From assembly GCF_001425945.1 (NCBI RefSeq), contig NZ_LMEB01000009.1, forward strand, positions 62,001 to 126,000: a stretch of DNA of 64,000 bases, given 5' to 3'. Positions 18,772 to 26,471 of this stretch are shown here, in pieces; position 1 is the stretch's first letter; each line of letters opens with the position of its first letter. The notes under the pieces were generated by a model. That model made no database searches, had not been told where the DNA came from, and saw nothing but the letters and a program-made list of their open reading frames with translations. Made by a program: the position numbers and the translations under genes. Source of the stretch: Brevundimonas sp. Root1279. Lineage in GTDB: Bacteria; Pseudomonadota; Alphaproteobacteria; Caulobacterales; Caulobacteraceae.

Positions 18772-19086
18772 ATGATGCGTGAGATGGTTGCAAAATACGG
18801 CTTGGGCGAGATCGTCCGTCACCGCGATGCGGCCTTCCGCGGGGTGGTGATCGACGTCGACCCGGTGTTCGCCGGCGCAGCCGGCGACACGGGCTCGATC
18901 TCGCCGGATCAGCCCTTCTACCAGGTGCTGGCGATCGGCGATGAGGGCGGGTTCATCGCCTATGCGTCGGAGGACTGCCTGGAGCACGATCCGGAGCTGT
19001 CGGCCCTGACCCCCGCCTCGGAGCACAAGTGGTTCACCGTCGACGCGAACGGCCGGCACGCCCCCAAGGCGCAGGCGATCCACTAG
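18772..19086 (+). CDS. hspQ: Heat shock protein HspQ
   Basis: A 104-residue HspQ/YccV-family protein: AKYGLGEIVRHRDAAFRGVV, DQPFYQVLAIGDEGGFIAYA, and SEHKWFTVDANGRHAPKAQ. In enterobacteria HspQ is a heat-shock-induced small protein that acts as a specificity enhancer for Lon and is linked to DnaA turnover. The ATG at 18772 is followed by another at 18775. GGAGG at 18752-18756 is better placed for a three-codon frame ATG-GCC-TCA-TGA at 18764-18775, which overlaps the hspQ start, so translation may be coupled. Confidence 0.92.
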   Translation: MMREMVAKYGLGEIVRHRDAAFRGVVIDVDPVFAGAAGDTGSISPDQPFYQVLAIGDEGGFIAYASEDCLEHDPELSALTPASEHKWFTVDANGRHAPKAQAIH

Positions 19087-19193
19087 GTCCCCCGACTCGA
19101 TCCCGGCGCGTGCGGACGCTGGCGCGCCCTCGCTCCGCGGCCTAGATTGGGCCCAAAGGGCCGCCAGAGCCCGCAGTTCAGGAGATCGCGTTC

Positions 19194-20069
19194 ATGTCCG
19201 ACTTCGAGCACGTCTTCGAGGCGCCGCCGGAAGGCGCAGCCGCCGACTGGACCATTCCGCAGGACTGGGATCGCTACACCGAGGTCGAGCACCAGACCTG
19301 GGACACCCTCTACGCCCGCCAGATGAAGATCCTGCCGGGCCGCGCCGCCGACGTCTTTTTCAAGGGGCTCGACGCTCTCGACCTGAACACCGGCGGCATT
19401 CCCGATTTTTCGGTCATGAACCCCAAACTTCAGGCCTTGACCGGCTGGACCGTCGTCTGCGTACCCGGCCTGGTGCCGGACGAGGTGTTCTTCGACCACC
19501 TGGCCAACCGCCGCTTCCCCTCCGGCCAGTTCATCCGCAAGCCGGACCAACTGGACTACCTGCAGGAGCCGGACATCTTCCACGATGTCTTCGGCCACGT
19601 GCCGATGCTGACCGACCCCGACTTCGCCGCCTACATGGAGGCCTATGGCAAGGGCGGGCAGCGGGCGGCGTCGCTGGGCATGCTGCAGAACCTGGCGCGG
19701 CTGTACTGGTACACGGTCGAGTTCGGCCTGATGCAGGACACGGACGGGCTGCGCATCTACGGCGCCGGCATCGTCTCCTCGGCGACCGAGAGCGTCTTCG
19801 CCATCGAGGACCCGTCGCCAAACCGGCTGGGCTTCGACCTCGAGCGGGTGATGAAGACCCTCTACCGGATCGACGACTTCCAGCAGGTCTATTTCGTCAT
19901 CGACTCTATCGAGCAGCTGAAGCGCGACACCCTGCAGGACTTCGGGCCGATCTATCAGCGGCTGGAGGGCGCCGAGGCGATCGCCATCGAGACGGTGCTG
20001 CCGAGCGACCGCGTCTTCACCCGCGGCACCCAGGCCTATGCGGCCCGGGGCGGCCGGTTCGCGGCTTGA
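19194..20069 (+). CDS. phhA: Phenylalanine 4-monooxygenase
   Basis: A 291-residue pterin-dependent aromatic hydroxylase converting phenylalanine to tyrosine. The non-heme iron triad is His130 and His135 (PDIFHDVFGHVPM) and Glu176 (YTVEFGL). The pterin-contacting region IRKPDQLDYLQEPD precedes it. The single-domain length is typical of bacterial PhhA, which lacks the ACT regulatory domain of animal enzymes. A REP-like inverted pair follows the gene at 20083. Confidence 0.96.
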   Translation: MSDFEHVFEAPPEGAAADWTIPQDWDRYTEVEHQTWDTLYARQMKILPGRAADVFFKGLDALDLNTGGIPDFSVMNPKLQALTGWTVVCVPGLVPDEVFFDHLANRRFPSGQFIRKPDQLDYLQEPDIFHDVFGHVPMLTDPDFAAYMEAYGKGGQRAASLGMLQNLARLYWYTVEFGLMQDTDGLRIYGAGIVSSATESVFAIEDPSPNRLGFDLERVMKTLYRIDDFQQVYFVIDSIEQLKRDTLQDFGPIYQRLEGAEAIAIETVLPSDRVFTRGTQAYAARGGRFAA

Positions 20070-20082
20070 TGCACACTGCTGG

Positions 20083-20222
20083 CCGTCACCCTCGGGCTTG
20101 ACCCGAGGGCCGGACCGTCTGTCGCAGCGTCAGTCGAGCACGCGCACGGGCTTAACCGTCGCGCCGTCGTCAACGGAGGGCCGCCCGACCTCTGGCCCTC
20201 GGGTCGAGCCCGAGGGTGACGG
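20083..20222. repeat. Inverted pair of REP-like 29-bp palindromes
   Basis: Two 29-bp copies (20083-20111 and 20194-20222) are reverse complements of each other with one mismatch. Each contains its own internal palindrome CCCTCGGG...CCCGAGGG. The 82-bp spacer carries no recognisable gene. The arrangement is that of a bacterial REP doublet (BIME). The distal copy lies within the reading frame of the acyltransferase, encoding part of its last residues. A REP-associated transposase gene is present at 58650-59354, a possible source of mobilisation. Confidence 0.8.
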
Positions 20223-21443
20223 TTGAGAGGTGGGGCGTGACTTCGGCCGCACGCCAAGCAGCAGCCCAAACCAGCCGCTCCGGCGGGCGAGTTCATAGGT
20301 GAGCCAGCAGCCCGCCGCCGTGATCACGATGATCAGTCCGGCTTCCGCCCATAGCGGCAGGCCCAGCTTGGCCAGGTGGTGGCCGGCGACGACGATGATC
20401 GTCTGGTGGATGATGTAGAAGGGGAAGACCCCGATCGTCAGGTAGCGCAGCACGCGGCTGTCGCGGGTCAGGTACCGTGCGCCGTAGCCGAGGATGGCGG
20501 CGATGAAGGCCCACTGGTCGACGGCGTAGACGCTCCGCATGACGGCGCGCAGGGCCTCGGGCGGAACGGCGTCGTCGGCGCGGTAGAGCCAGGCGTAGCT
20601 CGCCCACACGGCCCAAGACACGAGCGCCAACACGAGGGCCGGTCGGCGCAGGCGAATGAATCCTTGGCGCACGGCCTCGGACCGGGCGGTCAGGAAGCCG
20701 AACAGAAAGGCGCTGAAGGAGAGGGCGTGGTTGTACCAGTCCTCGACCAGGTCGTGGGTGATCTCGAAGCGGGCGGCCAAGGCCCAGCGGATCACGGCCA
20801 GAAAGACGATCGGCCAGACCAGCAGGCCCCAGCCTTTGAGGCCGCGCTCCAGCCAGCACCCCACGGCGCGCAGGCGCCCGCCGGTCACCGCCAGCAGCAG
20901 GGCGAGCAGGAGACTGTAGACCCATAGGTAGGCCACAAACCAAAGGTGGTTCCAGGTCGGGGTGGTCAGGCAGCCGTCGGCGTCGCACCAGCCGCCTGAG
21001 GCGGTCGCATATTTGCTCCAGAAGTCCGCCAGCCAAGGGCTGTGGGCCGGGTCAGCGACGCCCAGGCCTACCAGGGCCTCATAGACCTCGAAATAGCATT
21101 GCGGCGGCACGATCACGAACATGCCGAAGAGCAGGGGCGGCAGGAGCCGCATGGTGCGCGAGCCGGCCAGGCGGCCGGCCGAGATTCGGTCGGCCATGAA
21201 GCGGGTGGCCGCGCCCGACACGAGGAACAGCAGGGTCAGCCGCCAGGGATTGGTCAGCTGCATGATCGGCTCTAGCCATTCGACCTGATGGCTGCTCTTC
21301 ACGTGCCAGTCCCAGGGCACGTAGAACATGCCGACGTGGTAGAGGATGAGCAGGCCGAAGGCGGCGACGCGGATCCAGTCGAGATCGACGCGACGAGCCG
21401 GCGGGGCGACGAAGGAAGCGGGGGAGGCGGCGTCTGTCGACAC
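20130..21443 (-). CDS. Acyltransferase-3 family integral membrane protein
   Basis: A 437-residue protein with about ten membrane helices and the acyltransferase-3 hallmarks: RVDLDWIRVAAFGLLILYHV at the N-terminus (the His of YHVGMF is the proposed catalytic residue), and FPFYIIHQTIIV near the end. Such proteins O-acylate cell-surface glycans or glucans (OpgC/MdoC-like). The last roughly 40 residues (after LLLGVRPKS) are low-complexity Ser/Pro/Gly/Arg and are encoded across the REP copy at 20194-20222, so the tail looks like an accidental extension. Divergent from the LytTR gene, which may regulate it. Confidence 0.88.
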   Translation of the reverse strand: MSTDAASPASFVAPPARRVDLDWIRVAAFGLLILYHVGMFYVPWDWHVKSSHQVEWLEPIMQLTNPWRLTLLFLVSGAATRFMADRISAGRLAGSRTMRLLPPLLFGMFVIVPPQCYFEVYEALVGLGVADPAHSPWLADFWSKYATASGGWCDADGCLTTPTWNHLWFVAYLWVYSLLLALLLAVTGGRLRAVGCWLERGLKGWGLLVWPIVFLAVIRWALAARFEITHDLVEDWYNHALSFSAFLFGFLTARSEAVRQGFIRLRRPALVLALVSWAVWASYAWLYRADDAVPPEALRAVMRSVYAVDQWAFIAAILGYGARYLTRDSRVLRYLTIGVFPFYIIHQTIIVVAGHHLAKLGLPLWAEAGLIIVITAAGCWLTYELARRSGWFGLLLGVRPKSRPTSQPSPSGSTRGPEVGRPSVDDGATVKPVRVLD

Positions 21444-21517
21444 GGGAAGGCTCCAGAAACGGCGTTGAGGCCGCCGAGGAAGCGCAGGGGCTCCCGGCCG
21501 GGCAACCGGCGCGGGCC

Positions 21518-22399
21518 GTGTGGCGCCCTGGCGGGGACGGCCGTGCGCGCCACGGGACGAGCGGCGCGGCTCCGGGGACGGGCGGCGGTCTGTGGGCGGC
21601 GCTGAAACGGGCCGACCCGCGCGACCTGAGGACAGGGCTTCTGTGGATCGTGCCGGCGACGGCGGTGGTGACGGTGGTCAATTCGCTGTCGGACCTGGCC
21701 GACCTGCCCCACGTCCAACGCTGGGAGCCGTGGACCTGGGAGATCAGCAGCGCCCTGGCCATCCTGGTGGCGACGGTGATCCCCTGGCTGGCCACGGCCG
21801 CCGCGCCCCCGGACGAGGCGGCCGGCGAGGGCTGGCGGCCCAAACTGCGCTTCGCGGCGGTCCATCTGACGGCGCTGCTGCTCTTTTCGGCCCTCCACGT
21901 CGCCGGCTTCGTGCTGATCCGGAAGCTGACCTATGCGGCCATGGACGCGGACGCCTACATGTTCGGCAATCGCTTCATCTATGAGCTGCGCAAGGACCTA
22001 ATCAGCTACTGCGTCTACGTCGGGACCTTCTGGCTGTTGGGGTCTCTGCGTCGGCGCCGCGACGAGCCGGTGCGGCCGGTCAGCTTCGACATCCGCGACG
22101 GCGCCCGGATCATCCGCACATCCCTGTCGGACATCCTCGCCGTCTCCTCGGCGGGCAACTACGTCGAGTTCTGGCTGGCCGACGGCCGCCGGCCGCTGAT
22201 GCGCGCCACCCTGGCGGCGATCGAGGTCGAGCTGGAGCGGTTCGGCTTCGTGCGGGCGCACCGGTCGTGGCTGGTCAATGCGGGGGCGGTGACGGGGCTG
22301 AGGCCGGACGGGTCGGGCGACTGGACGGTCGAACTCGGCGCGGTCGAGGCGCCGGTGTCGCGCCGCTATCCGCAGGCGCTGGAGCGGTTGAAGAAGTAG
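21518..22399 (+). CDS. Membrane-bound LytTR-domain regulator
   Basis: A 293-residue protein. The first 30 residues are low complexity; four hydrophobic segments span about 42-175 (LLWIVPATAVVTVVN, ALAILVATVIPWLATAA, LTALLLFSALHVAGFVL, YVGTFWLLGSL). The C-terminal 100 residues form a LytTR DNA-binding domain: VSSAGNYVEFWLADGR, FVRAHRSWLVNAGAV, EAPVSRRYPQAL. The opening codon used here is GTG 21518; the exact start is uncertain. The divergent placement opposite the acyltransferase (74 bp between starts) suggests it controls that gene or itself. Confidence 0.85.
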   Translation: MWRPGGDGRARHGTSGAAPGTGGGLWAALKRADPRDLRTGLLWIVPATAVVTVVNSLSDLADLPHVQRWEPWTWEISSALAILVATVIPWLATAAAPPDEAAGEGWRPKLRFAAVHLTALLLFSALHVAGFVLIRKLTYAAMDADAYMFGNRFIYELRKDLISYCVYVGTFWLLGSLRRRRDEPVRPVSFDIRDGARIIRTSLSDILAVSSAGNYVEFWLADGRRPLMRATLAAIEVELERFGFVRAHRSWLVNAGAVTGLRPDGSGDWTVELGAVEAPVSRRYPQALERLKK

Positions 22400-22443
22400 G
22401 CGTTGTCATCCCGGCCGAGCGAAGGCGGCGCACAAGGGGGCGA

Positions 22444-23739
22444 TCAGTCGCTGTGCGTGATCAGGCTCTTATGCTTGGTGTCGCGCATGAACAGATAGAC
22501 CAGCAGCGACACGCCGATCATGCCGGTGACGTACCAGAAGAAGACGCTCTCGATGCCGGCGTCCTTGAGCCAGAGGGCGACGTATTCCGCCGTGCCGCCG
22601 AAGGCTGCGTTGGCGATGGCGTAGGGCAGGGCGACCCCGAGGGCGCGGACGTGGGCGGGGAAGAGCTCGGCCTTCACCACGGCGTTGATCGAGGTGTAAC
22701 CGCTGACGATGACCAGGGCGGCCAGCGCCAGGGCGAAGGCGATCCACGGCGACTGGGCCGTGGCCAGGGTCGACATGATCGGCACGGTGAACAGCACCCC
22801 CAGCACCCCGAAGGCGATCATCACCGGCTTGCGCCCGATGCGATCCGACAGGGCGCCCACGGCGGGCTGCAGGCACATGAAGAGGAACAGGGCGCCGGCG
22901 CTGATCTGGGTCGCCGTGTCCTTGGAGAAGCCGGTGGTATTGACGAGGAATTTCTGGAGGTAGGTCGTGTAGGTGTAGAAGGCCAGCGTGCCCCCGGCAG
23001 TCAGGCCGAGCACCAGCAGCGCCTCCTTCGGGTGCTTGAGGATCAGAAGCAGGGCGCTGGATTTCGGCGCTTCGCTGGCGTCGGCGGCGACGAAGGCTTT
23101 GGTCTCGTCCAGGCGGCGACGCAGCCAGAACACCACCACCGCCAGGGCCGCCCCGACGAAGAAGGGAATGCGCCAGCCCCAGCTGTGCAGGTCCGCCTCG
23201 CTGAGGGTGTGCTGCAGCACGATGAGCAGCAGCAGGGCCAGCAACTGGCCCGAGATCAACGTCACGTACTGGAAGCTGGACCAGAAGCCGCGGTGGTCCT
23301 TGGTGGCCATCTCGGACAGGTAGGTGGCCGAGGAGCCGTACTCGCCGCCGACGCTGAGACCCTGCAACATGCGGGCGAACAGCAGCAGGGCGGGGGCGGC
23401 CACGCCGATGGCGGCGAACCCCGGCGTCACGGCGATGATCAGACTGCCGGTGCACATCAGGGTCACCGACAGGGTCAGGCCGGCCTTGCGTCCCTTGCGG
23501 TCGGAATAGACGCCCATGATCCAGGCCCCGACGGGGCGCATCAGGAAGCCGACGGCGAAGATGGCGGCGGCGCTGAGCAGCTGGGCGGTGTCGTCGCCCT
23601 TGGGGAAGAAGACCGGCGCGAAATAGAGGGTGAAGGCGGCGTAGGCGTACCAGTCGAACCACTCGACCAGATTGCCGGCCGAGCCGCCGATGATGTTGCG
23701 CAGGCGGCGCGCCGGGCTCATTCCGCTGTCTGCCTTCAC
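22444..23739 (-). CDS. MHS-family MFS transporter, alpha-ketoglutarate permease-like
   Basis: A 431-residue major-facilitator protein with twelve predicted helices. RNIIGGSAGNLVEWFDWYAYA at the N-terminus, VGFLMRPVGAWIMG, YSDRKGRKAGL and LSDRIGRKPVM are typical of the metabolite:H+ symporter group (KgtP, ShiA, ProP). GTG 23739, with GGGGGA upstream, is taken as start; ATG 23721 is an alternative. A much longer frame upstream overlaps the GNAT gene and is rejected. It is last in the arginine-catabolic cluster, so uptake of a related carboxylate or amino acid is plausible but unproven. Confidence 0.85.
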   Translation of the reverse strand: MKADSGMSPARRLRNIIGGSAGNLVEWFDWYAYAAFTLYFAPVFFPKGDDTAQLLSAAAIFAVGFLMRPVGAWIMGVYSDRKGRKAGLTLSVTLMCTGSLIIAVTPGFAAIGVAAPALLLFARMLQGLSVGGEYGSSATYLSEMATKDHRGFWSSFQYVTLISGQLLALLLLIVLQHTLSEADLHSWGWRIPFFVGAALAVVVFWLRRRLDETKAFVAADASEAPKSSALLLILKHPKEALLVLGLTAGGTLAFYTYTTYLQKFLVNTTGFSKDTATQISAGALFLFMCLQPAVGALSDRIGRKPVMIAFGVLGVLFTVPIMSTLATAQSPWIAFALALAALVIVSGYTSINAVVKAELFPAHVRALGVALPYAIANAAFGGTAEYVALWLKDAGIESVFFWYVTGMIGVSLLVYLFMRDTKHKSLITHSD

Positions 23740-23771
23740 GCCGTCCCCCGATCCGTGTCCCGCCTTCAGGG

Positions 23772-24299
23772 CTAGAGCGGTTTGCCCATCCGCACCAGAG
23801 GCACGGGGGCGCCGCCGCGGTCGTCCTCGAAGCGCTCGATCTCGACATAGCCGGCGGCCAGGTAGAGCGGCTCGCCCCCCATCGTCGCGACCAGTTCGAC
23901 GCGGTCGTAGCCTGCGGCGCGGGCGGCGTCTTCGCACAGGCCCAGGATCAGCTTGCCGACGCCCTGCCGGACGAACTCGGGCGCCGTGTACATGGCGCGC
24001 ACCCGGGCGGCGTCGACGCCCGGGGTGAGGGGGGCGGGGATGCGGCCCGGGGTGTGGTCGCCGCCGTAGGTGGTGATCCTCGAACTCCAGCCGCCGCAGC
24101 CGGCGAGGACGCCGTCCTGCTCGACGATGAAATAGGTGCGGTCAGCGATGATCTGGCTGTCGAGCCCCATCAGCCTGCGGCTGGCCGCGATCTGCTCTGG
24201 GCTCAGGAAGGCGGCGAGCGGGCCGGAGATGGAGCGGTCCATCAGCCCCACCAGCGCCGGGATGTCGGCCTCGGTGGCGATGCGGTGGGTGAAGGCCAC
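23772..24299 (-). CDS. GNAT family N-acetyltransferase
   Basis: A 175-residue GCN5-type acetyltransferase. The acetyl-CoA loop is RQGVGKLILGLCEDAARAAG (about 113-132), preceded by the beta4 segment ARVRAMYTAPEF and followed by VELVATMGGEPLYLAAGY. The start is GTG 24299, two bases beyond the astB stop, so it belongs to the astB transcript. The substrate is unknown; similar GNAT proteins often travel with arginine-catabolic genes. Confidence 0.85.
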   Translation of the reverse strand: MAFTHRIATEADIPALVGLMDRSISGPLAAFLSPEQIAASRRLMGLDSQIIADRTYFIVEQDGVLAGCGGWSSRITTYGGDHTPGRIPAPLTPGVDAARVRAMYTAPEFVRQGVGKLILGLCEDAARAAGYDRVELVATMGGEPLYLAAGYVEIERFEDDRGGAPVPLVRMGKPL

Positions 24300-24300
24300 C

Positions 24301-25656
24301 TCAGCCCCGCTGGAAGGGATAGAAGCCTGACCCCAGCCCGAGGATGGAGGTCAGCTCGTCCAGCGCCCCGCGGCTCTCGTCGAGCAGGGCCGGGTCGGCG
24401 AGGTCGGCGGGCGACAGGCGGTCGCGGTACCACAGGCTGGCCCAGACGCTGAGGGCGCCGTGCAGCTCCTCGTTCAGGCGCATGTTGGGATTGGTGGCGG
24501 CCAGCTCGGCCTCGTTCAGCACCACGCGCAGGCGCAGGCAGGCGGGGCCGCCGCCGTTGCGCATCGACTGGCGCACGTCGACGTACTCGACCCGGCCGAT
24601 GGGGCCGTTGGAGGCCGCGAGGGCCTCGGCCACGGCATGGCTGCGGGCGTTGTCGCGGGTCTCGGTCGGACAGATCAGGGTCAGGCGCGCCTCGCCCGGG
24701 ATCTGCACCAGCATGGAGTTGAACAGATAGCTGGAGATGGCGTCGGACAGCGGCAGGTCGGCGGCGGAGACCTCGACGAAGATCGGCTCGAAGCCTTGGG
24801 CCGCAGCGCGGATGGCGGCCTTGGTCCCGGCCGTGTCCTCGAAGGCCAGCTCGTGGAAGAACAGGGTCTCCAACGCGCCGACGCAGACCACGTCGTTGTG
24901 GAAGGTGCCGCCCCCGATGGCCGCCTTCGACTGGCGGGTAAGGACGGCGTCCGAAGCGCCGTGGCGGCGGACGATCGCCTCGGAGGCCTCGCGGGTCTGG
25001 CGGGCCGGGAAGGCGCCGGTCCAGGGCTCATAGGCCTCGCGGCCCCAGACCAGCAGGTTGACGCCGGGCGCCCCATGCTCGGCGCACAGGCGGACGTGGT
25101 TGGCGGCGCCCTCATCGGCGAGGTGGGCGACCGAGGGCAGGGCGTGGTGGACGGCGAAGCGCTCGCGATCGGGGAAGAGGGCGTCGAGCGCCCGCTTCGT
25201 CTGCTGGTGCTCCAGCGAGCGGTGCAGGTTGGTGACCAGGTTGGCGGGGGTGAAGTGGACCCGGCCGTCGGCGCTGTCGGCGCTCGGCGTCACGGTCGCG
25301 GCGTTGGCGGCCCACATCGGCGAGGCCGAACAGGCGGCGGCGGCGAACGTCGGGGCATCCTTCCAGGCCCGCTCAAGCACCTGCGCGTCGGTCCCGGAGA
25401 AGCCGAGCGCGCGCAGGAAGGGGATGTAGGGCCGCTCGTGCGGGGGCAGGACGAACTGGGGCAGGCCGAGGTCGGCGAGCCGCTTCATTTTGTCGAGCCC
25501 CTGCAGCACGGCGGCGCGTGGGTTCGACGCCTCGCCGGCGTTGAGACTGGAGGCGAGGTTGCCGGGCGACAGGCCCGCATAGGAGTGGGTCGGGCCGATC
25601 AAGCCGTCGGCGTTGGCTTCGAGAGCGGGGGTCATGGTGAGTTCTGCGTCCGTCAT
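24301..25656 (-). CDS. astB: N-succinylarginine dihydrolase
   Basis: A 451-residue AstB, the second step of arginine succinyltransferase catabolism: N2-succinylarginine to N2-succinylornithine, CO2 and two ammonia. It belongs to the amidinotransferase (GME) fold. Candidate catalytic residues are Glu182 (ADEGAANH), His253 (GTFHND) and Cys373 (GGGPACLRLR). ANADGLIGPTHSYAGLSPGN is the family N-terminus. The start ATG 25656 overlaps the LRR gene stop as ATGA; ATG 25635 would give the more typical beginning. Confidence 0.95.
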   Translation of the reverse strand: MTDAELTMTPALEANADGLIGPTHSYAGLSPGNLASSLNAGEASNPRAAVLQGLDKMKRLADLGLPQFVLPPHERPYIPFLRALGFSGTDAQVLERAWKDAPTFAAAACSASPMWAANAATVTPSADSADGRVHFTPANLVTNLHRSLEHQQTKRALDALFPDRERFAVHHALPSVAHLADEGAANHVRLCAEHGAPGVNLLVWGREAYEPWTGAFPARQTREASEAIVRRHGASDAVLTRQSKAAIGGGTFHNDVVCVGALETLFFHELAFEDTAGTKAAIRAAAQGFEPIFVEVSAADLPLSDAISSYLFNSMLVQIPGEARLTLICPTETRDNARSHAVAEALAASNGPIGRVEYVDVRQSMRNGGGPACLRLRVVLNEAELAATNPNMRLNEELHGALSVWASLWYRDRLSPADLADPALLDESRGALDELTSILGLGSGFYPFQRG

Positions 25657-26471
25657 CGAAGGGAGACCGGCATTCCTACGCCGCCGCCTCCTTTGTGGGG
25701 ACGCGGAAAATACCCGGGGGGCGCATCCGGAATGGATGCCGTGCAGTCGTCGGAGCAGGTGTGGGCTAGAAGAGGGACGAAATCTGTCCCCACGCGCTGC
25801 GTCGTCCAGTAGGGCCTGGGTGCCCGTTCTCCGAACGGCTGGTTACAAACGCTACAGGTCGCCGGCGCGAGGCTGGCGCTCACCTCTCGCAGGCGAGGAA
25901 ACGGCAGGCCGGTGCGGCGATTTCCATAGAGCGCTCGGGTGCTCATTCGGGAGGACCTAAGATTGCTGCAGCGCAGGACTTCGTAGGGGAGCCAGTGCAG
26001 GCCGTATGAGGTGTAGACGTCGAGTTCCTTCAGCGCTGACATCTGGCCGATTTCCGGGGGAAGCCGGCGAAGGTGGCTTCCGTAAAGACGAAGGATTTTG
26101 ACCCGCTTGAGCGTGCCGATCTCCTTCGGGAGAGTGATGGACGTCATCCATTCCTCCCACGGGATATGCTCCGACGGCGTGAGGACGTCATTGCCCTCTG
26201 CGGCCGCTGAATCTATGAGCGCGACCGTCTTGTTCCAGCCGACTAACGACATGTCCTGCTCTTCGACGTGAAGGTCGGGCATGCCGGACTTGCCGACCTT
26301 GGTGCGGCGCTCAAGACAGCCACAATGATCACGTCGAGTGATCCTGCCGAGCGCCTCGCGAGTGGGGGTGTCGACGCTGAAGGTTTGAGGCACGACTACG
26401 TTCGCTGTCTCTGGCGGCTTCACCTCCGAAAACGGCGGCTTCTGGCGCGAGAACCAGCTGAACAGCTTCAT
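25653..26471 (-). CDS. Leucine-rich-repeat protein with Cys-pair tail, embedded in ast operon
   Basis: A 272-residue protein. Two or three leucine-rich repeats lie in about 110-200 (TLPKEIGTLKRVKILRLYGS, LRRLPPEIGQMSALKELDVY, LHWLPYEVLRCSNLR). Cys206-x2-Cys209 and Cys239-x3-Cys243 could bind a metal; Cys50 and Cys52 lie upstream. There is no signal peptide. Base composition is visibly A/T-richer than astD and astB. Its ATG overlaps the astD stop and its stop overlaps the astB start, both as ATGA. The final PRPHKGGGGVGMPVSLR looks like converted intergenic sequence. Unknown role; unlikely to act in the AST pathway itself. Confidence 0.78.
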   Translation of the reverse strand: MKLFSWFSRQKPPFSEVKPPETANVVVPQTFSVDTPTREALGRITRRDHCGCLERRTKVGKSGMPDLHVEEQDMSLVGWNKTVALIDSAAAEGNDVLTPSEHIPWEEWMTSITLPKEIGTLKRVKILRLYGSHLRRLPPEIGQMSALKELDVYTSYGLHWLPYEVLRCSNLRSSRMSTRALYGNRRTGLPFPRLREVSASLAPATCSVCNQPFGERAPRPYWTTQRVGTDFVPLLAHTCSDDCTASIPDAPPGYFPRPHKGGGGVGMPVSLR

